This document shows, piece after piece, positions 17,149 through 25,350 of a stretch of 50,127 nucleotides of DNA. Each line of letters begins with the position of its first letter. Positions within the stretch are counted from its first letter, which is position 1. The stretch spans positions 1-50,127 of the forward strand of contig JAFGIA010000155.1 of the NCBI GenBank assembly GCA_016929795.1, written 5' to 3'. The notes beneath the pieces were generated by a model, which saw nothing but the letters and a program-made list of their open reading frames with translations, was not told the origin of the DNA and ran no database searches. A program made the position numbers and the translations under genes. The DNA is from Anaerolineae bacterium (GTDB taxonomy: Bacteria; Chloroflexota; Anaerolineae; JAAYZQ01).

Positions 17149-18414
17149 ATGGTCATGGCTCAAGCCATTGCAGACAACGGACTGCTGAGCGACGAAGCCG
17201 TGAGGCAGGTTCTGGAGGAAGGACTGGGTGGCAAATTTGCCGGGGAGAAGGTGCTGGTGCTGATCCCCGACCACACGCGCTCGCTGCCACTGCCGGCGCT
17301 GTTCCGGATGGTGGTGGAGGTGCTGCACGATGCCCGTGAGCTGAATTTCCTGGTGGCACTCGGGACGCATCCGGGGTACTCGCAGGACGGCCTGAATCAC
17401 CTGGTGGGCATCACGGCGGCGGAGCGGGCGATGACGTTCAAGCACGTGGGGTTATTCAACCATGCATGGGACGACCCCACTGCACTGACTTCCCTGGGGG
17501 TGATCGAGCAGGATGAGATCAAGGCGCTCGCCGGGGTCGACTGGCACCCATCCCTGCCGGCAGAGATCGACATCCGCATCAACAAGGCGGTGCTGGAGCA
17601 CGAAGCCATTGTGATCGTCGGGCCGACGTTCCCGCACGAAGTGGTCGGCTTTTCCGGGGGCGCCAAGTACTTTTTCCCGGGCATCTCCGGGCCAGACGTG
17701 ATCAATGCCACCCACTGGCTGGGGGCGTTGGCGACGGTGCTGGGCACGATCGGGATCAAGGATACGCCGGTGCGCGCCATGATCCACGCCGCAACGCAGC
17801 GCCTGGAGACACCGGTGACGTTGGTGGCGTTGATCGTCAAAGGGCACGACCTGGCAGGGGTGCTGATCGGAGACGTGTACGAAACGTGGAATGCCGCAGC
17901 CGACGAGTCGTCCCGTCGGCACATCCGATGGTCGGATCATCCGTACCGGCGCGTGCTGTCGTGCTGTCCGCCGATGTACGACGAGCTGTGGACGGCGGGC
18001 AAGTGCATGTACAAGATGGAGCCGGTGGTAGAGGTGGGGGGCGAGGTGGTGATCTATGCCCCACACCTGGACGTGGTCAGCCCCGTGCACGGGAAATTCA
18101 TCTACGAGGTGGGCTATCACATCCTGCCCTACTTTTTGCGCAACTGGGATCGCTACAAGCATGTGCCCCTTGGCGTGCTGGCACACAGCACGCACGTCCG
18201 CGGCTCGGGCGTGATGGAGAATGGCGCGGAAAAGCCGAATGTCAAGGTCACACTGGCGAGCAAAATCTCGGCCGAGGAGTGTGCCAGGCTGAATCTGGGC
18301 TACATGGACCCGGCGAGTATCAACCTGGCCGATTGGCAGGATCGCGAGGAGGAAGGCATCCTTTACGTAGCCCAGGCGGGCGAAAAGCTGTACAAAGTGA
18401 GGAGCGGACAATGA
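17149..18414 (+). CDS. LarA-family nickel-pincer hydroxyacid racemase/epimerase
   Basis: This 421-residue protein (DUF2088/LarA superfamily) resembles lactate racemase, which uses a nickel-pincer nucleotide covalently held by lysine. Key residues are spaced as in L. plantarum LarA. PDHTR gives Asp41/Arg44 (Asp72/Arg75 there) and GTHPG gives His74 (His108). PHEVVG gives His163, GGAKYFFPG gives Lys173, and ATHW gives His189. The 10- and 16-residue gaps equal His174-Lys184-His200. Family members include lactate, malate and hydroxyglutarate racemases and a D-gluconate 2-epimerase. Between uxuB and pentose-phosphate genes, I infer D-mannonate/D-gluconate interconversion. GGGAGGGAG precedes ATG 17149 by eight bases. 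Its stop overlaps the next start (ATGA). The larB, larC and larE cofactor genes are not in this window. Confidence 0.8.
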   Translation: MVMAQAIADNGLLSDEAVRQVLEEGLGGKFAGEKVLVLIPDHTRSLPLPALFRMVVEVLHDARELNFLVALGTHPGYSQDGLNHLVGITAAERAMTFKHVGLFNHAWDDPTALTSLGVIEQDEIKALAGVDWHPSLPAEIDIRINKAVLEHEAIVIVGPTFPHEVVGFSGGAKYFFPGISGPDVINATHWLGALATVLGTIGIKDTPVRAMIHAATQRLETPVTLVALIVKGHDLAGVLIGDVYETWNAAADESSRRHIRWSDHPYRRVLSCCPPMYDELWTAGKCMYKMEPVVEVGGEVVIYAPHLDVVSPVHGKFIYEVGYHILPYFLRNWDRYKHVPLGVLAHSTHVRGSGVMENGAEKPNVKVTLASKISAEECARLNLGYMDPASINLADWQDREEEGILYVAQAGEKLYKVRSGQ

Positions 18415-18855
18415 GCAACGCCTTGAACCTCAAGTCGGGTGGTGACCGCCCCTGGGGTAGAGGGGGCCGCCAAGCCCAAGCTCGACCCGAGCGTCTTCTT
18501 GGGGATGATCGACCAGGTGACCGCCAAATACCCGCAGGTCAAGGTCGTCGCGACGACGCTGCGGGAGGTGCACTCGACGAGCCACCATAGCTGGAGCGCC
18601 GTGGCGTGGATCAACGGGCAGACCTACCAGGCGCCGACGCTCGAGCTGGACGTGGTGGATCGTGTGGGTGGCGGCGACGGCTATGCCGCCGGCTTTTTCT
18701 ACGGCCTGCTGTCGGGCGCATCGGGGCAGGAAGCGGTGAACCTGGGCTGGGCGCACGGCGCACTGCTGACGACGTTCCCGGACGATACGACCATGGCGAC
18801 TGTGGAACAGGTTCGGGCACTCGCCAAGGGGGGCTCGGCGCGCATCCAACGCTAA
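18411..18855 (+). pseudogene. PfkB-family sugar-acid kinase (KDG/gluconate kinase-like), large internal deletion
   Basis: The start ATG overlaps the LarA stop and the first eight codons (MSNALNLK) match the N-terminus typical of PfkB 2-keto-3-deoxygluconate kinases. Around 18435 the frame changes and the sequence jumps to the last third of such a kinase (18439-18855). That part includes the second PfkB signature as DRVGGGDGYAAG, with the catalytic Asp. About 180-200 central residues are missing, including most of the substrate site, so the product cannot be active as read. The family is clear from the C-terminus; whether it phosphorylated KDG or gluconate cannot be decided here. Assembly error is an alternative to a true deletion. 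Confidence 0.75.
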
Positions 18856-18885
18856 AGAATCCAACTTGCAACAGGGAGAGAGCTG

Positions 18886-19245
18886 TTGATCGCCACCGGG
18901 ACGGAGCTGGCGCTCGCTGTGGAGGCGTACGAACAATTGATCGGGGAAGGCATCAAGGCGCGCGTGATCAGCATGCCATCGTGGGAGCTGTTCGAACGGC
19001 AGGATCAGGCATATCGTGACGCCGTGCTGCCACCCGGGGTCACAGCGCGTGTGTCGGTTGAGCAGGGCTCAACCTTTGGCTGGGCGCAGTGGGTCGGAAT
19101 GCGCGGTGCAGTGTTGGGGATGAAGACGTTTGGCGCATCGGCTCCGCTCAAGGCGTTGCTGGCGAGATTTGGCTTCACCGCAAAAGCCGTCGTCGCGGCG
19201 GCCAAACAGCAACTCGCCCAGGCCAAAGGCGACGCCGGCCGCTAG
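18886..19245 (+). pseudogene. tkt: Transketolase, C-terminal fragment only
   Basis: Only the last 119 or so residues of a transketolase are encoded (usual length about 650). The ATGTELALAVEAYEQL, ISMPSWELF and VSVEQGSTFGW blocks and the terminal KTFGASAPLKALLARFGFT are the standard C-terminal domain. The thiamine-diphosphate and pyrimidine domains are absent, so no activity is possible. A GGGAGAGAG site sits just before the fragment, as if the original ribosome binding site were joined directly to the 3' end of the gene. The TTG at 18886 is a convenience start. It lies 30 bases after the kinase remnant. Confidence 0.8.
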
Positions 19246-19277
19246 GCGGAGGCGCGCGGGCGCAAAAGGAGAAACGT

Positions 19278-20402
19278 ATGAATAGTGTGCGGAAACTACA
19301 CAAAGCCGGCCAATCGGTCTGGTATGACAACATCCAGCGCGGCTTGCTGGTCAACGGCGCGCTGGCAGAAATGATCGCGCGCGGCGAGATCCGGGGCGTA
19401 ACCTCAAACCCGACGATCTTTATGAACGCCATCGTCAAGTCGAACGACTATGACGCCGGTCTGGCGCCGCTGGCCAAGGCGGGCAAGAGTGCGGAAGAGA
19501 TCTTCTGGCAGCTTGCCATCGAGGACATCCAGGGCGCGGCTGACGAGTTCCTGCCGATGTACGAGGAGAGCCATGGGGGCGATGGGTACGTCAGCCTGGA
19601 AGTCAGCCCCTACCTGGCACACGACACCGAGGGCACGATTGCCGACGCGAAGGACCTGTGGCAGCGTGTCGACCGCCCCAACTTATTGATCAAGATTCCG
19701 GCCACGGTGGCAGGCCTGCCTGCGATCACGGCTGCCATCGCCGAGGGCATCAACGTGAACGTGACGTTGATCTTTGCGCTCGACCGCTACCACACCGTCA
19801 TGGACGCGTACCTCAGCGGACTGGAGCAGCGTGTGGCGGCCGGGCTGCCAATCGACCGCATCGCGTCGGTCGCGTCCTTCTTTGTCTCGCGCGTCGACAC
19901 CAAGATCGATGGAGAGCTTGCGGGCATGGTCGACCGCGGCGGTGCCCACGCCGACCAGGCGGCGAGCCTCCTGGGCCAGGCGGCGATTGCCAACGCCCGC
20001 CTGGCCTATGCCGATTACCAGAAGGTGTTCTGCTCGCCGCGCTTCCAGTTGCTCCAGGCGCACGGGGCTCGCGTGCAGCGGCCGCTCTGGGCTTCGACAG
20101 GCACCAAGAACCCGAAATACCGGGATGTGGTGTACGTCGAGGAGCTCATCGGCCCAGATACGGTCAACACCGTGCCGCCTCAGACACTCGCCGCGTTCCT
20201 GGATCATGGGCAGGTGCGTGCCGGCAGCCTGGTGGAGGATCTGGCCGGGGCGCAGCGGGTGCTGGACGGCCTGCGTGAGCTCCGTATCTCGATGTGCGTC
20301 GCTACGTGCGAGCTCGAGCAGGAGGGAGTCGAGTCCTTCGCCCATGCATACGCGGCGCTGTTGGATGCGGTCGAGGCAAGCCGTCAGAAAGCGTTATCGT
20401 AA
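19278..20402 (+). CDS. tal: Transaldolase
   Basis: This 374-residue enzyme transfers a dihydroxyacetone unit between sedoheptulose 7-phosphate and glyceraldehyde 3-phosphate. The family signature GVTSNPTIF is near residue 40 and the Schiff-base lysine is in NLLIKIPAT (about residue 139). VNVTLIFALDRY, SVASFFVSRVDTKID and LWASTGTKNPKY follow as expected. Length is normal for the long actinobacterial/Chloroflexota type. The ATG follows AAAGGAGAAACGT. It is the only intact gene of the pentose-phosphate group here; its neighbours on both sides carry large deletions. Confidence 0.93.
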   Translation: MNSVRKLHKAGQSVWYDNIQRGLLVNGALAEMIARGEIRGVTSNPTIFMNAIVKSNDYDAGLAPLAKAGKSAEEIFWQLAIEDIQGAADEFLPMYEESHGGDGYVSLEVSPYLAHDTEGTIADAKDLWQRVDRPNLLIKIPATVAGLPAITAAIAEGINVNVTLIFALDRYHTVMDAYLSGLEQRVAAGLPIDRIASVASFFVSRVDTKIDGELAGMVDRGGAHADQAASLLGQAAIANARLAYADYQKVFCSPRFQLLQAHGARVQRPLWASTGTKNPKYRDVVYVEELIGPDTVNTVPPQTLAAFLDHGQVRAGSLVEDLAGAQRVLDGLRELRISMCVATCELEQEGVESFAHAYAALLDAVEASRQKALS

Positions 20403-20414
20403 CCGAGGGGCGCA

Positions 20415-20910
20415 ATGTCTGCAGGGCAGCGGTTGGCACCGGAAGTGTCGCTAAAGCAGCAAGCCGCGGATCGCGTGCTGACGTATATCGAGTCAGGCAT
20501 GATCGTGGGGCTGGGGCATGGGAGTACCGCGATCCTGGCGGTGCGCAGCCTGGGCGCGAAAATCGCTTCAGGCGAGCTGACAGACATCGTGGGGATTCCA
20601 TGCTCGTCGGTGATCGAGGTCGAAGCCAAGCAACTGGGCATCCCCCTCACGACGCTGGACGACCACGCGCCTGGAGCCTCTGGACAGGTGATCGACCTGA
20701 CCTTTGACGGCGCTGATGAGGTCGACCCGGCACTGAACCTGATCAAGGGTGGCGGCGGGGCGCTGCTGCGGGAAAAGATCATCGCACAGGCGAGCCGGCG
20801 CGAGATCATTACCGTCGACGAGTCCAAGCTGTCGCCGTCACTGGGCACGCACTGGACTGGCGACCGAGGTGATTGTCGCCGGAGCCGGGGGGATCCGGCA
20901 TTTGAAGTAA
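20415..20910 (+). pseudogene. rpiA: Ribose-5-phosphate isomerase A with out-of-frame internal deletion
   Basis: Codons 1-146 encode the RpiA N-terminal part ([46 protein letters not shown]). After about 20855 the reading switches to another frame that encodes the true RpiA C-terminus [17 protein letters not shown] and its TAA stop at 20908. About 65-75 middle codons are missing, including part of the active site. The N-terminal frame happens to stay open to 21080 and runs into the gnd fragment, which is not a real fusion. The short repeat ACTGG occurs twice in tandem at the junction (20851-20860), compatible with a microhomology deletion. An assembly fault cannot be excluded. Confidence 0.8.
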
Positions 20911-20951
20911 TAGCCAACTATCCTTGTGTCCGAAAGGAGGACAGCCTGGAT

Positions 20952-21080
20952 GTGTCGGCGCCGGTCATCACCCTTGCGCTGCAGCAGCGATTCGAGTCGC
21001 GGGCGGTGGAGCCTTTCTCGCTCAAGCTGCTGGCCGCGATGCGCCAGCAGTTTGGCGGCCATGCGGTGAAGACAAGCTGA
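20952..21080 (+). pseudogene. gnd: 6-phosphogluconate dehydrogenase, C-terminal remnant
   Basis: About 42 codons encode the end of the short (about 300-residue, YqeC/GntZ-like) decarboxylating 6-phosphogluconate dehydrogenase: [15 protein letters not shown] followed by [22 protein letters not shown] lies at 20934-20940 and an ATG (20950) in another frame follows at good spacing. So the original start region seems joined to the last 45 codons, the same pattern as in tkt. The remnant cannot bind NAD(P) or substrate. Its presence matters for the pathway reading, since this enzyme takes 6-phosphogluconate into the pentose phosphate pathway. Confidence 0.75.
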
Positions 21081-21093
21081 ACCAAGGAGAGAA

Positions 21094-23988
21094 ATGATGG
21101 CCGACAAAATCGATGCTCATGCTTGGTCCATAGAACAGACAGCCAAAGAACTAAACACGGACCCGGTGAAGGGCTTGAGCAGTGCGGAGGCACGCGCCCG
21201 GATCGAGCGCTATGGCTACAATGAACTAAAGGAGAAGCCGCGGCCCGGCCTGCTGAGCAGGATATGGGACCAGCTCAACAACTTTTTGATCATCATTCTG
21301 ATCGCGGCTGCAGCGCTTTCGGCCGTGATCGGAATCAGCGAGTTCCGACGGACCGGCGACGCGACCGAGTTTGTGGATGTCGCCGCGATCCTGGCCATCG
21401 TCGTGCTCAACACGGTCCTCGGCGTTGTGCAGGAATCCAAGGCCGAGGCGGCGCTGGACGCCCTGAAAAAAATGGCAGCGCCCAACGCCCGGGTCGTCCG
21501 CGATGGCCAGCAGACGACCATCCCCGCGCGCGAGCTGGTGATCGGCGACCTTGTGATGGTGGAGGCGGGGAACTATATGCCGGCGGATCTCCGCCTCGTC
21601 GAGGCTGTCAACATGAAATCGGAGGAGGCCTCGCTCACGGGCGAATCGGTGCCCGTCGACAAGGATGCGCGTGCCATCCTTGATCCCGATGCGCCGCTGG
21701 GTGACCGCGACAACATGGCGTTTATGTCCATGCTGGTCACCTACGGCCGCGGCGCCGGCATGGACACGCAGCTCGGCCAGATCGCCGAGATGCTCCAGGA
21801 ATACGAGGACGAGGCCACCCCGCTCCAGATCAAGCTGGATGAGCTGGGCAAGATGTTGGGCATCGTAGCGCTCGCCGTGTGTGGCTTCATCTTTCTGTTT
21901 GGCGTGATCCGGGATACGCAGCCCGCCACAGCGTTCACCGATGGTTTCGGAAGGTACTGGGAGTTGCACGGAGACGAGGTCCTCGAATTTCTGATGACCG
22001 CCGTCAGCCTGGCTATCGCGGCCGTGCCCGAAGGCCTGTCCGCCGTGGTCACGGTCTGCCTGGCGCTCGGCATGCAGCGCATGGTCAAGCGCAACGCGCT
22101 GATCCGCAAGCTCCCCGCCGTGGAGACGCTGGGTTCCGCGACTGTGATCTGCTCCGACAAGACCGGCACCCTGACCCAGAACCAGATGACCGTGACGGCT
22201 GGATGGGCTGGCGGGCACAGCTTCCGGGTCACTGGCGAAGGATATGAGCCAGAAGGCGAGTACTCCCGCAATGGGGACCTGCTCTCGCCGCTCACGGATC
22301 CGGGCACCTCATTGCTGCTGCACGGCATGATGCTGTGCAACGACGCCAAGCTCGAGTTCGCCAGCGAGGATGGCGGCGAGCCCACCTGGAAGATGATCGG
22401 CGATCCCACCGAGGGCGCGATGGTGGTGGCGGCGGCCAAGGCGGGCCTGCAGCGCGAGGAAGCGCAGCGCGCTTACCCACGCCTGGCTGAAATCCCCTCC
22501 GACTCTGACCGCAAGATGATGACCACCGTCCACGAGGCAGGCGACCTGGGGAAGCGCATCAACGACCTGAAGAATGGCAATGCTGCACCCGAGCCAGATC
22601 CCTACGTCGCTTTTGTCAAGGGCGGGCCCGACATCGTGCTGAGCTACTGCGACGATGTGGTGTTGGGCGACCAGATCGTGCCCCTGACCCCGGAGTTGCG
22701 AGAAGAGATCCTGGCAGCCAACAAGGGGATGGCCACCTCAGCCCTGCGCGTGCTGGGTGCGGGGTTCCGGATGCTGGAGGAGGTCCCCGAAGAGCCCAAG
22801 CCGGAGAACGTAGAGCGCCACCTGACTTTCCTCGGGCTGCAAGGTATGATCGATCCCGCCCGCCCGGAGGTCAAAGTGGCTGTGGGCACAGCCAAGAGGG
22901 CGGGCCTGAGGAGCATCATGATCACCGGCGACTACAAGGATACTGCCCAGGCCATTGCAGGAGAGATCGGTATGCTCACCGAAGGCGGTTGGGTGGTCAC
23001 TGGCGCCGAGATCGATGCCATGAGCGACGAAGATCTGGACAATGCGGTGCTCCACCTGAACACCTGCGCTCGCAGCTCGCCGGAGCACAAGATGCGCATC
23101 GTCGACTCGCTCAAACGCCGCGAGCACGTGGTGGCCATGACCGGCGACGGCGTCAACGACGCCCCTGCCCTGAAGCGCGCCAACATTGGCGTGGCCATGG
23201 GCATCACCGGCACCGACGTCACCAAGCAGACCGCCGACATGGTGCTGACCGACGACAACTATGCCAGCATCGTTTCGGCGATCGAAGAAGGCCGGGTGAT
23301 CTATGCCAACATCCGCAAGTTTGTCTTCTACCTGATCTCGTGCAACATCGGCGAGATCTTGATCATCTTTTTTGCGATGCTGGCCGGGTTGCTGTCCCCG
23401 CTGCGGCCGATTCAGCTTCTGTTCCTGAATCTGGTCTCTGACGGCGCACCAGCGCTGGCCTTGGGCATGGAGGCGGGCGAACCCGACATCATGGAGCGGC
23501 CGCCGCGTCCCGTCCGGGAGTCAATCATCAATACCGAGATGCTGATCGGCATCGGGGTGCAGGCGGTGGTGATGACGATCGCTGTCCTGGGTGCCTACCT
23601 CATCGCGGGCGCCTATCCACACGCTGAGGTTGAAGAATCGGTGCTGATACGCTGGCAGACCGTCGCCTTTGCGACGCTCACCGTGTCCGAGCTGCTGCGC
23701 GCGTTCACTGCCCGTTCCGAGCGCCTGTCAGTGTTCAAAATCGGCGTCTTTGCCAACAAGTGGATGGTGGGCGCCGTGGGCTTGTCGCTGGCCCTGGTGT
23801 TGTTGGCGATCTATGTGCCGTTCCTGCAGACGGTCTTTGGAACGGTGCCCCTGACCTTGAGAGAATGGCTCTGGATCCTGCCGTTCTCGATGCTGGCCTC
23901 GATCGCGGCCGAGGTGACCAAGATCTACCTGCGCGCCCGCGCGCGCAGGATCCAATTCGCCCGCTCGGTGCAGATGGAGTTGGCATAG
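21094..23988 (+). CDS. SERCA-type calcium-transporting P-type ATPase
   Basis: This 964-residue P2-type ATPase has the actuator motif SLTGES, the phosphorylation site DKTGT (Asp355) and the hinge MTGDGVNDAPAL. About ten membrane segments are present. Calcium-site residues of the IIA group are recognisable: AVPEGL in M4, SCNIGEIL in M5 (Asn and Glu) and LNLVSDGAPALALG in M6 (Asn and Asp). It therefore most likely exports Ca2+ from the cytoplasm. Two ATGs (21094, 21097) follow AAGGAG; the second has the better spacing. It begins 13 bases after the gnd remnant and precedes a glucan module, with no evident functional tie to either. Confidence 0.9.
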   Translation: MMADKIDAHAWSIEQTAKELNTDPVKGLSSAEARARIERYGYNELKEKPRPGLLSRIWDQLNNFLIIILIAAAALSAVIGISEFRRTGDATEFVDVAAILAIVVLNTVLGVVQESKAEAALDALKKMAAPNARVVRDGQQTTIPARELVIGDLVMVEAGNYMPADLRLVEAVNMKSEEASLTGESVPVDKDARAILDPDAPLGDRDNMAFMSMLVTYGRGAGMDTQLGQIAEMLQEYEDEATPLQIKLDELGKMLGIVALAVCGFIFLFGVIRDTQPATAFTDGFGRYWELHGDEVLEFLMTAVSLAIAAVPEGLSAVVTVCLALGMQRMVKRNALIRKLPAVETLGSATVICSDKTGTLTQNQMTVTAGWAGGHSFRVTGEGYEPEGEYSRNGDLLSPLTDPGTSLLLHGMMLCNDAKLEFASEDGGEPTWKMIGDPTEGAMVVAAAKAGLQREEAQRAYPRLAEIPSDSDRKMMTTVHEAGDLGKRINDLKNGNAAPEPDPYVAFVKGGPDIVLSYCDDVVLGDQIVPLTPELREEILAANKGMATSALRVLGAGFRMLEEVPEEPKPENVERHLTFLGLQGMIDPARPEVKVAVGTAKRAGLRSIMITGDYKDTAQAIAGEIGMLTEGGWVVTGAEIDAMSDEDLDNAVLHLNTCARSSPEHKMRIVDSLKRREHVVAMTGDGVNDAPALKRANIGVAMGITGTDVTKQTADMVLTDDNYASIVSAIEEGRVIYANIRKFVFYLISCNIGEILIIFFAMLAGLLSPLRPIQLLFLNLVSDGAPALALGMEAGEPDIMERPPRPVRESIINTEMLIGIGVQAVVMTIAVLGAYLIAGAYPHAEVEESVLIRWQTVAFATLTVSELLRAFTARSERLSVFKIGVFANKWMVGAVGLSLALVLLAIYVPFLQTVFGTVPLTLREWLWILPFSMLASIAAEVTKIYLRARARRIQFARSVQMELA

Positions 23989-23993
23989 TCAAT

Positions 23994-24024
23994 GGACGTC
24001 CGGGACATGCCGTCTCGGACGTCC
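23994..24024 (+). terminator. Strong hairpin between ATPase and glgM genes
   Basis: A 13-bp stem (23994-24006 with 24012-24024, one G-T pair) with a five-base loop follows the ATPase stop by five bases. No T tail follows and the glgM ribosome binding site is only six bases away, so it may be a weak terminator or mRNA-stability element. Confidence 0.5.
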
Positions 24025-24042
24025 TCTGGGAAAGGAAGTTCC

Positions 24043-25257
24043 ATGTCGGAGATCAACAAGGTCGTGTTCTTTACCAACGAGTACCCGCCCAGGATCTATG
24101 GCGGCGCGGGTGTTGTCGTCGACTACCTGAGCCGCGAGCTGTCTCAGCTTGTGCCCCTCGAGGTGCGCTGCTTTGGAGATCAGGATGTCCGTGAACCCAA
24201 CCTGCGGGTGAAGGGGTACGGGCCCTGGTCCGACGCCAAGCAAAACACCGATCCCCGCTTTGCAGGGGCGCTGGATGCCATGTACCGGAGCCTGGAGATG
24301 GCCAGGGACACGCTGGAACCAGGTTCCGTGGTGCATGCCCACACCTGGTACGTCCAGTTTGCGGGCTTTGTCGCGAAAAAGCTGTGGGGCGTGCCGTTCG
24401 TGCTGACTACCCACTCACTCGAGCCACTCCGCCCGTGGAAGGTAGAGCAGCTCGGCAATGCGTACCACCTCAGCTCATGGATCGAGCACAATGGCCTTAC
24501 GCAGGCCGATGCCATCATTGCCGTGTCGCAAGAGACGCGCAACGACGTGCTGCGCCACTTCCCGGTCGATCCCGACAAGGTCAAGGTGATCCACAACGGG
24601 ATTGACCTCGACGAGTATCGCCCTCGAGCCACGGTGGATGCGCTGGTCGCACGTGGAGTGGATCCCGAGACGCCGTACGTACTGTTCGTGGGCCGCATCA
24701 CGCGCCAGAAGGGCATCATCCACCTCGTGAACGCCATCCCGTACATCGACCCATCGATCCAGGTGGTGCTGCTGGCCGGTGCGCCCGACACGCCCGAGAT
24801 CGGACGGGAGATGGCCGCCCGCGTCGATGAGGTGAGTGCGGATCGACCGGGAGTCATCTGGATCCGGGAGATGCTGCCGTGCGACCAGGTGATTCAATAC
24901 TACTCGAACGCAGCGGTGTTCTGCTGTCCGTCGGTGTACGAGCCGTTCGGCATCATCAATCTCGAGGCCATGGCATGCCAGACGGCTGTCGTGGCATCGG
25001 CCGTTGGGGGCATCCCCGAGGTGGTCGTGCCAGGGGAGACCGGGCTGCTCGTCGATCTGGAACTCAAGCCGGGCACCTTCGACCCTGTTGACCCGGACAA
25101 GTTCTCCCGGGCGCTTGCGCAAGGGATCAACCAAGTGGCTTTGAATCCCGAGCTTCGCGCCAGGTTCGAACGGAACGGGCGGCGGCGTGTGGAGGACCAC
25201 TTTAGCTGGAGCGCGGTCGCAGAGCGCACGCTTGATCTCTACCGGTCCCTGATGTAG
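24043..25257 (+). CDS. glgM: Glycogen synthase / alpha-maltose-1-phosphate synthase (actinobacterial GlgM type)
   Basis: This 404-residue GT-B glycosyltransferase begins with FFTNEYPPRIYGGAGVVVDYL (glycine loop) and has the C-terminal nucleotide-sugar site YEPFGIINLEAMACQTAVVASAVGGIPE (the E-x7-E block). It belongs to the short glycogen synthase family typified by Corynebacterium GlgA and Mycobacterium GlgM, which use ADP-glucose. In mycobacteria this enzyme makes maltose 1-phosphate for GlgE, and here glgE is the next gene, so the GlgM function is favoured. AAAGGAAG precedes the ATG at 24043. GlgC, the source of ADP-glucose, is encoded four kilobases downstream. Confidence 0.85.
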   Translation: MSEINKVVFFTNEYPPRIYGGAGVVVDYLSRELSQLVPLEVRCFGDQDVREPNLRVKGYGPWSDAKQNTDPRFAGALDAMYRSLEMARDTLEPGSVVHAHTWYVQFAGFVAKKLWGVPFVLTTHSLEPLRPWKVEQLGNAYHLSSWIEHNGLTQADAIIAVSQETRNDVLRHFPVDPDKVKVIHNGIDLDEYRPRATVDALVARGVDPETPYVLFVGRITRQKGIIHLVNAIPYIDPSIQVVLLAGAPDTPEIGREMAARVDEVSADRPGVIWIREMLPCDQVIQYYSNAAVFCCPSVYEPFGIINLEAMACQTAVVASAVGGIPEVVVPGETGLLVDLELKPGTFDPVDPDKFSRALAQGINQVALNPELRARFERNGRRRVEDHFSWSAVAERTLDLYRSLM

Positions 25258-25350
25258 CTCACGGGATCGGCCGAGCCCCAGGCGGCCTCTGTGGTCACGG
25301 ACGTTCAAGTGAACATGGAATTTGCGAACTTGAGCAAGGAGGATTAGACT

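Noticed and set aside
18411..19245. Insertion sequence as cause of the broken kinase and transketolase
   Set aside because: No transposase remnant, terminal inverted repeat or target duplication can be seen at the junctions.
20856..21080. A continuous frame joining RpiA to the 6-phosphogluconate dehydrogenase end as a fusion protein
   Set aside because: The bridge between them matches nothing; the true RpiA C-terminus and stop are in another frame at 20857-20910 and a ribosome binding site precedes the gnd remnant.
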